In this document: one piece after another, positions 1-8,171 of the stretch
How positions within the stretch are numbered: position 1 is the first letter of the stretch
How the letters are laid out: every line of letters begins with the position of its first letter
Assembly: GCA_965197395.1 (NCBI GenBank)
Contig: CBDANB010000003.1
Location: 124,001 to 188,000, forward strand
Direction: 5' to 3'
Length of the DNA stretch: 64,000 bases
DNA from: CAZYFH01 sp965197395
GTDB taxonomy: Bacteria > Acidobacteriota > Vicinamibacteria > Vicinamibacterales > UBA8438
Notes under the pieces: generated by a model
Database searches by the model: none
The model's input: only the letters and a program-made list of their open reading frames with translations
What the model was told of the DNA's origin: nothing
Program-made: the position numbers and the translations under genes

Positions 1-259
1 TCCGCACAAAGAGCTCGTCGAGATACCAGGTGTCTCCCTGGCGGCCGCGCCGGTGCCGCAGCCGTCGAGCGTACTGGGGCCCGAAGGTGAGGCACCACTG
101 CCGGATCGTCTCATATGTAACGGTGATGCCGCGTTCGGCGAGGAGGTCCTCGACGTCGCGAAAACTGAGGCCGAACCGGTGGTACAGCCACACCGCGTGG
201 GCGATGATCTCGGCTGGAAAGCGGTATCCGTGGTAGCGGGATCGCTGCTGCTGGCTCAT
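1..259 (-). CDS. IS6-family transposase, N-terminal part
   Basis: The reading frame starts at ATG 259 and is open to the window edge, giving 86 residues. Early residues include RFPAEIIAHAVWLYHR and LSFRDVEDLLAERGI, followed by YETIRQWC, which is the N-terminal helix-turn-helix region typical of IS6/IS26-type transposases. The visible part ends in DTWYLDELFV, where the family has the first aspartate of its DDE catalytic triad (the D of W-x-x-D-E). The rest of the catalytic domain is beyond position 1. Whether the full gene is intact cannot be told. Confidence 0.85.
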   Translation of the reverse strand, partial: MSQQQRSRYHGYRFPAEIIAHAVWLYHRFGLSFRDVEDLLAERGITVTYETIRQWCLTFGPQYARRLRHRRGRQGDTWYLDELFVR

Positions 260-298
260 GCGGTCAGTCTGCCACGCGCCGCTCAACCTGACAGCACC
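1..298 (-). mobile_element. IS6-family insertion sequence, partial (runs off the window)
   Basis: The element enters the window at its transposase-start side. The outer end is placed at 298 because the minus strand there begins GGTGCTGT, which resembles the GG..CTGT ends of IS6-type elements, and because the neighbouring kinase gene loses its family-like sequence at this point. The other end and the target duplication lie outside the window, so the boundary rests on one end only. Confidence 0.7.
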
Positions 299-2229
299 GT
301 TCCACGTGCGAAGTCATACAGCACCACCTCGTCGCGGCCTCCTTCTTGATGGCGGGTCACGGCCAACAGACGGTCGTCAGGCGACAAGTCGATTGGGGCG
401 TGGAAGATGTCGGCGTCGCCGACGGGGGTCGTCGTGCCATCCGGCTCCATCCAAACGATGCGCGAACGCTCACCTCGCGGTCGGTAGATGAGGGTTCCGT
501 TGGGCGCTGTTGCGTAGAGCTGTGTGGCTCCGAGCAACCCGTTCACGTCCTCGAGCACGGGAACGGGGTCGCCCTCGATGGTCAGCGTCGCGCGGTTGAA
601 CGGAACCGCCCAGAGGGTGAATTGACGCGCGAACACCAAATGCCCGCCGATGACCTGCGGCGACCATCCCCGGAGCAGGTTCCGCCGCTCACCGGTCTCT
701 CTCGAGTACACGATTACTTCGGCCGTCTCGTCTCCGCCCGACACGGCCACGAAGAGGATGGTCTGACCATCCGGGAGCACGAACGGCGACTGGTGCCGAG
801 TCTCGCCCTCCGCGAGGTCGGTCAGGAGCTGTGTCTCGCCACCGGCATCGGGCATCGTCAGCAGCGGCCCGCTGGTCTGCCCGAGCACGAGGACCCCGTC
901 CGCGAGCCAGGCGGCGCCGGCGACCCTCGCGCCGTCACCGAGGGTGACTGGTATCCCGCCGTCGAGCGACATTTTTTTGAGATCGCCATTCGCGCGAAAG
1001 CCAACCCACCGCCCATCCGGGGAGAAGAAGGGATCTCGAGCATCCTCCGTACCTCGAATCGGTTCGGTCTCGAACCGATCGAGTCGGTGCTCAAACAAGA
1101 ACCGTGTCCCGGCCTCGCCGAGACCGGAGTAGACGATCCGCTGACCGTCGGGGGAGATTGCCGTGTGCATCGCGACAGCCGCCACGCGTGGAGCGGTCAC
1201 CAAGAACCGCTGCGTCGGTTGGGGATTCGCGCCGGGATCCTCGCCGAGGTCGAGCAGGAGCACACTCGCGACGACTACCCCCACGAGGCCGCCAGCTACC
1301 GCCCAGGTCGTTCGGTCGCGTCCCAGGCGAGGAGAACCTGGGACCGGGTCGACCGACGAGAGGTCGTCAACCGCGCCGACGAATAGATCGTCGACGACAA
1401 CGCGTGCCTCACCGATGTCCCGCAGCCGTCGCTGGGGATTGCGCTCGAGGCACCGCCGGACGAGTCGTGCGAGCGACGGCGGCAAGGTGCGTGAGACCTG
1501 GGACCAATCGACGTCCGCTCGGAGGACGGCCGCGAGCGTGTCGGAGACGTCGTCGCCGCCGAACGGTCGCTCGCCGGTCAGCATCTCGAGCAGGACCACA
1601 CCGAAGGCCCAGATGTCGACCCGTTTGTCCGCGAGCTTGCCCTTGGCCTGTTCCGGCGACATATACGCCGCTGTTCCCAGGATCACGCCCATCTGTGTGG
1701 CAGCGGCCGTGAGCGTTGGCGATTGAGACGGGTCGCCTTCTGGAGTCGTGTCCAGCGCCTTCGCCAGCCCGAAGTCCAACACCTTGACGGTCCCGTCCTC
1801 CCGCACCTTGATGTTCGCGGGCTTCAGGTCGCGGTGGATCACTCCGGCCTCGTGCGCCGCCTCCAGCGCCTCGGCGATCTGCTTGGCAATCGGCAGCGCC
1901 TCATCCAGCGGGATCGGCCCCTTCGCGATCCGATCGGCGAGGGTCGGCCCTTCGACCAACTCCAGGACGAGCGCCTGGGTGTCGTCGCTCTTCTCGATGC
2001 CGTGGATCTGCGCGATGTTCGGGTGGTTCAGGCTGGCCAGGACCTGCGCTTCCCGCTGGAACCGGGCGAGCCGATCCGGGTCGGCAGCGAAGGCGTCGGG
2101 CAGGATCTTCAACGCGACGTCGCGGCTGAGTTGGGTGTCGGTGGCGCGATAGACCTGACCCATCCCGCCCTCGCCGATGAGGGCGGTCACGTTGTAATGG
2201 CCGAGTCGGTCACCGACGGTTAAGGCCAT
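283..2229 (-). CDS. Membrane-anchored Ser/Thr protein kinase with TolB-like propeller, C-terminus cut by IS6
   Basis: The 648-residue product has a complete Hanks-type kinase domain at about residues 12-275: glycine loop GEGGMG (19-24), ATP lysine K41, catalytic HRDLKPAN from 132, and DFG at 152-154. A single membrane helix lies near 309-327, followed by beta-propeller repeats with ISPDG, FSPDG and LSPDD motifs. It would sense or bind something outside the membrane and phosphorylate cytoplasmic Ser/Thr; the target is unknown. The last few codons and the stop (283-285) lie inside the end of the IS6 element, so the propeller is shortened; family members often run 150-250 residues longer. It lies 34 bp downstream of the propeller gene at 2264-3511 and is probably co-transcribed with it. 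Kinase activity could survive the truncation; the outer domain may not fold. Confidence 0.9.
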   Translation of the reverse strand: MALTVGDRLGHYNVTALIGEGGMGQVYRATDTQLSRDVALKILPDAFAADPDRLARFQREAQVLASLNHPNIAQIHGIEKSDDTQALVLELVEGPTLADRIAKGPIPLDEALPIAKQIAEALEAAHEAGVIHRDLKPANIKVREDGTVKVLDFGLAKALDTTPEGDPSQSPTLTAAATQMGVILGTAAYMSPEQAKGKLADKRVDIWAFGVVLLEMLTGERPFGGDDVSDTLAAVLRADVDWSQVSRTLPPSLARLVRRCLERNPQRRLRDIGEARVVVDDLFVGAVDDLSSVDPVPGSPRLGRDRTTWAVAGGLVGVVVASVLLLDLGEDPGANPQPTQRFLVTAPRVAAVAMHTAISPDGQRIVYSGLGEAGTRFLFEHRLDRFETEPIRGTEDARDPFFSPDGRWVGFRANGDLKKMSLDGGIPVTLGDGARVAGAAWLADGVLVLGQTSGPLLTMPDAGGETQLLTDLAEGETRHQSPFVLPDGQTILFVAVSGGDETAEVIVYSRETGERRNLLRGWSPQVIGGHLVFARQFTLWAVPFNRATLTIEGDPVPVLEDVNGLLGATQLYATAPNGTLIYRPRGERSRIVWMEPDGTTTPVGDADIFHAPIDLSPDDRLLAVTRHQEGGRDEVVLYDFARGTVLSG

Positions 2230-2263
2230 CGATCTGTCTGTCGGGCGCCGGGTCGCCCGGGTG

Positions 2264-3511
2264 TCAGTCCAACGTCCAGAGGGCGATCGTGGAGACGTCC
2301 TTCACGAACAGACGGCTCCCCGAAATCGCTGGCTGTGCCCAGGTGGCGCTGTCGGCCACCTTGTAGCGCCGGAATGGCTCGAACCCCGCGCGGCTGGCTC
2401 GCGCCACCATCAACTCCGCGTCATCGTTGAGCAAGAACAGCAGATCCCCAGCCTTGACGATCGCCGTGTTCGTCGCCTCTCGGCCTGCCGTGGACCACAG
2501 CGTCTCACCCGTCGCGGCGTCCAAGGCAAAGAACTGGCCACTGTTCGTGTGCGACAAGCTAAAGAACGTGTCATCAATCAGCACCCCGTTGCTCATGAAG
2601 AGCCCCACGTCCTGGTTGTCCCACACGGTCTCGGTATCCCATCGATCCCCGCGTTGCACCGGGCGGAACCTCGTGACCCCGAGGTTGTGCCCCGAGACGA
2701 TGATGCTGTCGTCGTACGCGATGGGCGTAATCGAGTTGTTGGTACTGTTCGACACGAAGGGCCGTTGCCAGAGCAGTTCCCCGGTGTCGGGCGAGACGCC
2801 GGCGATGTGCGCCTGTGTCACTGTGACGAGATGCCGCGTCCCGTCGATGTCTGCCAGGATCGGCGACGCGTACGCCGGCCCATCGCCGACCCAGCGCCAC
2901 GTCACCTCACCGGTGTTCGCGTCGAAAGCCGTCAGCGCACCCTGGTCGTGGCCACCTACATGGAAGATCACGTTCCCGCGGTCCACGAGGGGAGACATGG
3001 CCGTGGCGTACAGCGGATCGACACCTGGGTCGGGATGCTGCCAGAGCAGCGTGCCATCACCCGTATCGAACACCGAGACGACGCCGCTGATCCCGAGGGT
3101 GTACAGCTTGCCGTCATAGAAGAGTGGCGTCGACTTCGGACCCGGGCCGTGGAGCTGGGTCCCGGGGTTCGCGCGGAACGGCGCCGGATAGCCCGTGCGC
3201 CAGACGACGCGGCCCGTCGCCGTATCGATCGCGCTGAGCACCTCGTCGTCGTCCTGCCGCGTGAAGGTATACACCCGACTGCCGATGACGATCGGCGTCC
3301 CGTAGCCCGTGCCAACCTCAACCGCCCACCGTCTGTTCAGCTGCTCCGGCCAGGGCACAGGTTCGACGAACGCCGCCGCGGAACCATCGCGCTGCGGTCC
3401 GCGCCACTGCGGATAGTCCAACGGAGAATCCTGAGCGGTCACTGGTAGCGGCGCCAGCGAACAGATCGCAACCGCGAGCACCCAACACCGCATGGAACGT
3501 TGAAGGCTCAT
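2264..3511 (-). CDS. Secreted PQQ-like beta-propeller protein (BamB-like)
   Basis: The open frame extends further upstream, but ATG 3511 is the likely start because it begins a clear Sec signal peptide (MSLQRSMRCWVLAVAIC, cleavage near VTAQ). The mature part starts with YPQWRGPQRDG and contains repeated blades of the type TATGRVVWRTG, DTGDGTLLWQ, DANTGEVTWRW, DTGELLWQ and AATGETLWS. That pattern is typical of pyrrolo-quinoline-quinone-like (PQQ_2) propellers, related in fold to BamB. At 415 residues it is a normal single eight-bladed propeller. No calcium/PQQ dehydrogenase signature or lipobox was seen, so a binding or scaffold role is more likely than catalysis. The kinase gene follows after 34 bp. 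Exact function unknown. Confidence 0.85.
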   Translation of the reverse strand: MSLQRSMRCWVLAVAICSLAPLPVTAQDSPLDYPQWRGPQRDGSAAAFVEPVPWPEQLNRRWAVEVGTGYGTPIVIGSRVYTFTRQDDDEVLSAIDTATGRVVWRTGYPAPFRANPGTQLHGPGPKSTPLFYDGKLYTLGISGVVSVFDTGDGTLLWQHPDPGVDPLYATAMSPLVDRGNVIFHVGGHDQGALTAFDANTGEVTWRWVGDGPAYASPILADIDGTRHLVTVTQAHIAGVSPDTGELLWQRPFVSNSTNNSITPIAYDDSIIVSGHNLGVTRFRPVQRGDRWDTETVWDNQDVGLFMSNGVLIDDTFFSLSHTNSGQFFALDAATGETLWSTAGREATNTAIVKAGDLLFLLNDDAELMVARASRAGFEPFRRYKVADSATWAQPAISGSRLFVKDVSTIALWTLD

Positions 3512-3902
3512 CGCACATGCCTCACTTCGCAGAAGGACCGCGTCGCAACGGTCAAACCAGTTCGGGCCGAGCCACCAGGCCCTCCTGTAGGGATATCCCT
3601 CTGGGACACGCCGATTATGCCACCGGTCGGGGCTGATGACGGCCTCGCAGGGGCAACCGGGGTGCAACGAGCGGACTGGAGAGACAGCGACCGGCCCGAC
3701 CTTAGCCGCCCCAGCGAGCCAGGCGCCGAAACAGACGCCGCGGCCCGCGGAGGAGCGCCGTCGTGAGCCGGGCGGGGATGACCAGAAACACGACGCCGAA
3801 GGCCGAGTAGAGGCCGACCAGGAGGGCCAGCGGCGCGAGGGCCCCAGGGTTGGCTCGCCCAGCAAGGTGTAATGATCGGCGAACCAAGCCACTAACCAGA
3901 CA
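3512..3902. other. Intergenic region between propeller gene and broken sigma factor; one weak membrane ORF
   Basis: No confident gene is seen. On the minus strand a frame ending at 3702, with a possible TTG start at 3887, encodes about 61 residues with one hydrophobic stretch (LAPLALLVGLYSAFGVVFLV) and an arginine-rich tail. It could be a small membrane protein or the remnant of a larger one. The region also has to hold the upstream signals of the propeller gene (minus) and of the sigma factor (plus); no clear promoter was identified. Confidence 0.35.
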
Positions 3903-4073
3903 GTGAGTCACGACTTCTACACCTCGTCGATCCTGCCCTTCGCGGGCATCGTCATCAAGATCTGTCGGGCGTACACCGACACCCAGGAAGACTTCGAAGA
4001 CTTCTACCAGGAAGTGTGTCTTCAGATCTGGAGGAGTCGAGACATCTTCAGCCACCAGTCCGAGCAGTCGACC
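3903..4073 (+). pseudogene. ECF sigma-70 factor, N-terminal fragment (interrupted by IS3)
   Basis: A GTG start at 3903 opens 57 codons that contain sigma region 2: DFYTSSILPFAG, then RAYTDTQEDFEDFYQEVCLQ and IWRS. No ATG is available in frame. The frame runs directly into the IS3-family element, and the ACC at 4071-4073 is the left copy of the target duplication. The missing continuation is found at 5451 and again at 6856. Removing both insertion sequences and one copy of each duplication gives a continuous frame of about 163 codons, a normal ECF sigma length. As it stands the product would end 2 codons into the IS. Confidence 0.85.
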
Positions 4074-4120
4074 TTGTAGCGCCCCAGGGTTCTTGGACAG
4101 TGGTTTGACGGTATTCGCAT

Positions 4121-5005
4121 CTACGCTGCCGCGTCCAGCCCGACGAGGTCACGTCGCACCTGAGCGGGACTTCGATAGTGGTATTTCTCCAGCATCCACT
4201 GCTCGTTGTACGTTCGCTTGAACGCAAGCAGGGCCAGGCGGAGCTCCTCGATGGTGTCGAAGCTCCGCACCCACAACAGATTCTCCTTCAGCGTGCGGAT
4301 GAAGCGTTCCGCGACGCCGTTGCCTTCGGGTTCCCGCACGAAACTCGGCGAGCTCTCGATGCCGAAGAACGCGACCTCCTGTTGAAAGTCGTCGGCCAGA
4401 TAGTTCGACCCGTGGTCGTGCCGGAGCCGGAGCCCGCGGGCCACGCCGTCGCCGATCTCACCGAAGCGTTCGCGGACGCCCTGGCGGATCGGCTCCAGGG
4501 CCTCAAATCGGGTCCCGCGCTTGGCCGCATGCAGGCCGATGCACTCGGTTGTGCAGTGATCGACGGCCACGAAGACGCAGGCCGCGCCCTCACTCACGGT
4601 CACCGTGGTCGTCATGTCCGTGCCCCACATCACATCGGGGGCCTCGGTGGTGATGGTCCCGTCGTGCGCCTTCGGGCCGTGCGCGTGGCCCACGCGGTGC
4701 GGGGCCTGGAGGTCGTGCTCCCGCATCAACCGGCGCACCCGCTCCTGGGACGTGCGGATTCCCTCGACCCGAAGCTTCGCCCAGGCTTTCCGGTACCCTT
4801 CGCCATGAAACGGCGACGCCTCGAGCATGCGGCCAATATGGCCGACCAGGACGTCGTCCGGGGCGGCGCCGACCGGCCCGCGCCGGCAAGGGGACGTCGT
4901 CGCCTGCCGCCGCGCATACACGCTGGAGCGGGCGCGGTGCCACACGCGGCAGACCCGCTGCACGCCGTACGCCCGACGCGTGGAGATCGAGTGGGCGCCC
5001 TTCAT
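4121..5005 (-). CDS. IS3-family transposase OrfB (DDE integrase)
   Basis: The 294-residue catalytic subunit has an HTH_21-like region (HGEGYRKAWAKLR) and an rve integrase core. Candidate catalytic residues are D in VMWGTDMT, D in LRLRHDHGSNY and E in NGVAERFIRTLKE. Its start codon overlaps the orfA stop as ATGA, indicating translational coupling rather than an obvious slippery frameshift site. The gene appears intact. Confidence 0.9.
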   Translation of the reverse strand: MKGAHSISTRRAYGVQRVCRVWHRARSSVYARRQATTSPCRRGPVGAAPDDVLVGHIGRMLEASPFHGEGYRKAWAKLRVEGIRTSQERVRRLMREHDLQAPHRVGHAHGPKAHDGTITTEAPDVMWGTDMTTTVTVSEGAACVFVAVDHCTTECIGLHAAKRGTRFEALEPIRQGVRERFGEIGDGVARGLRLRHDHGSNYLADDFQQEVAFFGIESSPSFVREPEGNGVAERFIRTLKENLLWVRSFDTIEELRLALLAFKRTYNEQWMLEKYHYRSPAQVRRDLVGLDAAA

Positions 5006-5382
5006 CGCCTCGACCTCCGCCGGGCCAAAGGGCCGGCCGCCTCCAACTGGTCCACCTTCGCGTAGAGCAGTTCGTTCTCCATCAGTAACTCACCGATCTT
5101 GGCTTGCAGCCGACGATTGGCCTCGTCCCGGGCGTCCGGCGCCCGGCTCTTCAGGCTGGCCTGGCCTGCGGCCAGAAACTGATCCCGCCACTGCGAGGCC
5201 CGCGCCGCCGTGATCCCCAGCTCCCGCGACACGGACTCAAGATCCTCGCCGCGCAGCAGACGCAGCACCGTCTCGCGCTTGCGCCGGGCCGAAAACCGTC
5301 CCCCACGGCCGTTCCCGGCAGCATCTCCGGTCGCCCTCCGGGCTCCCTCCGCCGCCGCCGCACCTTGATCTGGCTTCCCCAT
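5002..5382 (-). CDS. IS3-family transposase OrfA (helix-turn-helix)
   Basis: A 126-residue DNA-binding subunit. ATG 5382 was chosen over an upstream non-ATG start. FSARRKRETVLRLLRGEDLE is followed by SVSRELGITAARASQWRDQF, the helix-turn-helix of IS3 OrfA proteins, and then a leucine-rich coiled segment (LQAKIGELLMENELLYAKVD) that mediates multimerisation in the family. The tail overlaps orfB by 4 bases. Confidence 0.85.
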   Translation of the reverse strand: MGKPDQGAAAAEGARRATGDAAGNGRGGRFSARRKRETVLRLLRGEDLESVSRELGITAARASQWRDQFLAAGQASLKSRAPDARDEANRRLQAKIGELLMENELLYAKVDQLEAAGPLARRRSRR

Positions 5383-5447
5383 TTCGACACTCCTCCTGCG
5401 AGTACTCTCTCGCAATCAAGTGTCCAAGGAAACCCTGGGGCGCAGGA

Positions 5448-5501
5448 ACCTGGGTCTATCGGCTGACCCTGAACGTCTGTCTCACCCTGCTTAAGAAAAC
5501 C
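5448..5501 (+). pseudogene. ECF sigma-70 factor, middle fragment between two insertion sequences
   Basis: Only 54 bp of host gene remain between the IS3 and ISL3 elements. After the duplicated ACC, codons from 5451 read WVYRLTLNVCLTLLKKT, the end of sigma region 2 and the start of the linker. The final AGAAAACC (5494-5501) is the left copy of the 8-bp ISL3 target duplication. Confidence 0.85.
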
Positions 5502-6847
5502 GGTTCCTCACACAAATGTATGCACGGTTTTGGGTAGTGGAAGGTCCGCCATGCAGTGGTAGAGGTTCCGGATGTAGGTCGTGGCGGTCCTGAAGCCGTA
5601 GGCCCTGTGAATGATGAGCTTCGCTTTGTTGTTCAACCCTTCGACGGTGCCGTTGTCGATGGGCAGCCGGAAGTAGTTGAGGATGTCGTCCTCGTGGCGG
5701 CGGAGCAGCCACGCGAAGTCGCGCATCGGCGGGAGGCGTGAGTGCGTCGCCCACCAGAACCACCGCTTCAGGTAGCGCTTCGCCCACCCCGCGCGGCGGT
5801 AGCTCCAGAAGTGCGCGAAGAACTCTTTGAGGAGATAGGCGCGGTTGATCTTCAGATTGAGGTGTTCGAGCTCGCCCAGGCGCCGGTGCTGCGTCTCGGT
5901 GAGATTCCAGGGGTTCTTCAACCAGATGAACCGGGTCTTGTGCATCAGCGCTTTGTGTGCCGGGCCTTTCTCGCGAATCTCGTCGCGGCGGACCTGATCG
6001 ACGGCCGCCATGAGATGACTGACGATGTGGAATTTGTCGAACACCAGCACCGCGTGGGGCGCCCGGACCCGGATCACGTCGATGTAGGGCTGCCACATAT
6101 CGCAGCAGATGCCGGCGAGCGCCACAGTGCGCTCGGGGCCAAGGAACGCAAAGAACGCCTCGAGGGTCGCCTGGCTGCGTCCCTCGCCGCTCCAGAGCAG
6201 CCGCTTCCGGGCCAGGTCGTACACGTTGGTGACGTAGACGTGCCCCTTCTTCCGCGAGATTTCGTCGATGCCGATATGGGTCACGCCGGTGAGGTCGCGG
6301 TGCGCCAACCCGTAGGCCACGGCCGCCTCGACCGCTCGCTCCACCGTGCCCCATGCGCACCCGAACAGCGTGGCCACCTGCTGCCACGGCAACACCCGCG
6401 TCCAGGTCGCGATCGTCACCAGCAACGCACGCGTGAACCGCTGCCGGCCCACCGCCCAGGGCAGCGCTTCCACATGCACGCCCCGGCACCGCACACACTG
6501 GACCCGTCGCGGCGCGTAGACGAGCGTCACGGGAATTCCCCACAGCGGGACATGGCGAAAGCGTCGGACCCACCGGGTGTCCCGATAGCTGCCCCGCTGC
6601 TCGCACTGACCACAACGCGGCGCATACCGCCCGTCGGGGGCCAACTCCGCTGCCAATCCGCCGACGTCGCCCGTGACCCGCAGCACCCGAAACCCTTGCA
6701 ATTCCACCGTTGCCTTCACCAGACTTTCCACGAGCATGAGTCTCCTCTCAGATACCCAGGTAGCGTTGCAACTCCTAAGTACCTGATGAGACTCATGTTC
6801 TTCAAACCGCAGCCCTACTCAGCCCGCATACATTCGTGCGACGAACC
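5502..6847 (-). mobile_element. ISL3-family element (1,346 bp)
   Basis: Terminal inverted repeats are visible: the left end is GGTTCCTCACACAAATGTAT and the reverse complement of the right end is GGTTCGTCGCACGAATGTAT. The flanking 8-bp direct repeat AGAAAACC (5494-5501 and 6848-6855) matches the usual 8-bp target duplication of ISL3 elements. It has one gene, the transposase, whose stop codon falls within the left terminal repeat. Confidence 0.92.
5508..6737 (-). CDS. ISL3-family transposase
   Basis: A 409-residue protein with the N-terminal zinc-finger pattern of ISL3 transposases (APRCGQCEQRGSYRDTRWV and a second CVRCRG pair), a helix-turn-helix (WQQVATLFGCAWGTVERAV) and a DDE_Tnp_ISL3 core. 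Candidate catalytic positions are D in HIGIDEISRKKGH, D in VLVFDKFHIVSHL and E in NGTVEGLNNKAK. The gene is full length and probably functional. The last residues come from the inverted repeat. Confidence 0.92.
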   Translation of the reverse strand: MLVESLVKATVELQGFRVLRVTGDVGGLAAELAPDGRYAPRCGQCEQRGSYRDTRWVRRFRHVPLWGIPVTLVYAPRRVQCVRCRGVHVEALPWAVGRQRFTRALLVTIATWTRVLPWQQVATLFGCAWGTVERAVEAAVAYGLAHRDLTGVTHIGIDEISRKKGHVYVTNVYDLARKRLLWSGEGRSQATLEAFFAFLGPERTVALAGICCDMWQPYIDVIRVRAPHAVLVFDKFHIVSHLMAAVDQVRRDEIREKGPAHKALMHKTRFIWLKNPWNLTETQHRRLGELEHLNLKINRAYLLKEFFAHFWSYRRAGWAKRYLKRWFWWATHSRLPPMRDFAWLLRRHEDDILNYFRLPIDNGTVEGLNNKAKLIIHRAYGFRTATTYIRNLYHCMADLPLPKTVHTFV

Positions 6848-6855
6848 AGAAAACC

Positions 6856-7125
6856 AAGAAGCGACCCCAGCATGTCACCACCGACAGCCCGGCGTCTCAC
6901 GGGTCGGAAGACAACCGCGCATTCGAGGACGAGTCGCTCAACCGGCTCTACGGCGCCATCCGGCACCTGTCGGAAATCGACCGTGCGGTGATCCTGCTCT
7001 ACCTGGAAGAGAAGTCGTACCGCGAGATCGCCGAGATCATCGGCACCAACGCAAACAACATCGGCGTCCGGATCACCAGGATCAAGGCACGTCTGAGGAG
7101 ACTGCTCGATGGACAAATCGATTGA
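6856..7125 (+). pseudogene. ECF sigma-70 factor, C-terminal fragment
   Basis: After the right copy of the ISL3 target duplication the frame continues KKRPQHVTTDSP and then sigma region 4: IRHLSEIDRAVILLYLEEKS, YREIAEIIGTNANNIGVRIT and RIKARLRRLLDGQID, ending at TGA 7123. The helix-turn-helix region is complete. It has no start of its own. Its stop overlaps the next gene start by 17 bases, so the two were translationally coupled in the intact operon. Confidence 0.85.
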
Positions 7126-7270
7126 GACGATCTGGAAAGAGGGCTTCCTGCGCGGCGACGCACTGGTCGCGCCAAAGGTCAATGACCTGTACGCGCAAAA
7201 GTCGCGACACATCGTCGACAAGATCCAGCGGATGAATCGCCCCGGGTTCTCCGGAGAGCTCATTAGTTGA
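7109..7270 (+). pseudogene. Companion gene of the ECF sigma factor, 5' end only
   Basis: ATG 7109 overlaps the sigma factor end. The host-encoded part reads MDKSIETIWKEGFLRGDALV and then KVNDLYAQKSRHIVDKIQRM, ending at about 7232; the following codons to TGA 7270 are from the IS3 element. I recall similar short N-termini (KEGF..DALVAPK..) on membrane proteins encoded next to this ECF type, where an anti-sigma role would be natural, but that is inference. The rest of the gene is missing on the far side of the insertion. Confidence 0.7.
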
Positions 7271-8171
7271 CTCCGGCCATTGTGGCTGGCGCTTCTTGTG
7301 CCCGATAGTACTGCTGTTCGTACTCGGCCGGTGGCACGTCGCCGATCGACGTCAAGAGCCGCCGGTTGTTGAACCAGTCCACCCATTCGAGCGTCGCAAA
7401 CTCCACGGCCTCGAGATGCCGCCACGGGCCGCGCCGACGAATCACTTCGGTCTTGTACAGCCCGATCACCGACTCAGCGAGGGCGTTGTCGTACGAGTCA
7501 CCCACGCTCCCCACGGACGGCTCGATGCCCGACTCGGCCAGCCGGTCCGTGTAGCGAATGGAGAGATACTGACCACCCCGATCGCTGTGGTGCACTAACC
7601 CGTCAGGTGCCGGCCGCGCATACAGGGCTTGCTCCAACGCATCAAGGGCGAGGTCGGTGCGCAAGGAGCTGGAGACGCGCCAGCCTACGATGCACCGGGC
7701 AAAGACATCGATGACGAACGCCACGTAGACGAAGCCGCGCCAGGTCGCCACGAAGGTGAGGTCCGCCACCCAGAGTGCGTTGGGGCGCGTGGCCACAAAC
7801 GTGCGGTTGACCAGGTCGGCCGGCCGCGGGGTGGGGTCAGGACAGGTCGTCGTGGTGAACGCCCGGCCCCGAACGGCGCCCCGCAGGCCCAGCTCCCGCA
7901 TCAGGCGTTCGACGGTGCACCGGGCCACGGCGATCCCCTCACGGTTCAACTGGCGCCAGACTTTGTACGCGCCGTAGACCGCGAAGTTCTCGTCGCGCAC
8001 GCGACGGATCTGATCCTTCAACCACGCATCGCGCTGCGCGCGCCCCGATCGCAACCGGGGATTGGCCTGCCACGCTTTGTGCGCGTAATACGTCGACGGA
8101 GCAATCGGCACCACGGCGCTGATCGGCTCGACCCCGTACGTTTCCCGCTGCGCATCAATGAAGGTCACCAT
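7263..8171 (-). CDS. IS3-family transposase OrfB
   Basis: A 302-residue catalytic subunit with HTH_21-like YGAYKVWRQLNREGI and an integrase core: first D in ALWVADLTFVATWRG, second D in GLVHHSDRGGQY, E in DNALAESVIGLYKTE, then WVDWFNNRRL, a near match to the IS3-group ending. Start ATG 8171 overlaps the orfA stop as TAATG. It differs clearly from the OrfB of element A, so these are two distinct IS3 lineages. Confidence 0.93.
   Translation of the reverse strand: MVTFIDAQRETYGVEPISAVVPIAPSTYYAHKAWQANPRLRSGRAQRDAWLKDQIRRVRDENFAVYGAYKVWRQLNREGIAVARCTVERLMRELGLRGAVRGRAFTTTTCPDPTPRPADLVNRTFVATRPNALWVADLTFVATWRGFVYVAFVIDVFARCIVGWRVSSSLRTDLALDALEQALYARPAPDGLVHHSDRGGQYLSIRYTDRLAESGIEPSVGSVGDSYDNALAESVIGLYKTEVIRRRGPWRHLEAVEFATLEWVDWFNNRRLLTSIGDVPPAEYEQQYYRAQEAPATMAGVN

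Larger units (their letters stand above)
4074..5447 (-). mobile_element. IS3-family element A (1,374 bp)
   Basis: The ends are imperfect inverted repeats: the left end reads TTGTAGCGCCCCAGGGTT and the reverse complement of the right end reads TTCCTGCGCCCCAGGGTT. Both are followed by a similar C-T-TGGACA stretch. The element is flanked by a 3-bp direct repeat ACC (4071-4073 and 5448-5450), as expected for IS3-type insertion. It carries two overlapping genes on the minus strand, orfA and orfB. Because rejoining the flanks restores a sigma factor frame exactly, the boundaries are well supported. Confidence 0.9.

Noticed and set aside
283..2229. Long plus-strand frames opposite the first kinase gene
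   Set aside because: The minus strand has a coherent kinase-propeller protein; the plus frames show no family features.
3838..3860. GCCCCAGGGTT at 3840 as a relic of an IS3 end
   Set aside because: Only 11 bases match the IS3 end and neighbouring bases diverge; chance is likely.
5742..7235. Large plus-strand frame of 497 codons
   Set aside because: Runs antisense through the ISL3 transposase and then in the wrong frame over the sigma fragment; no domain pattern.
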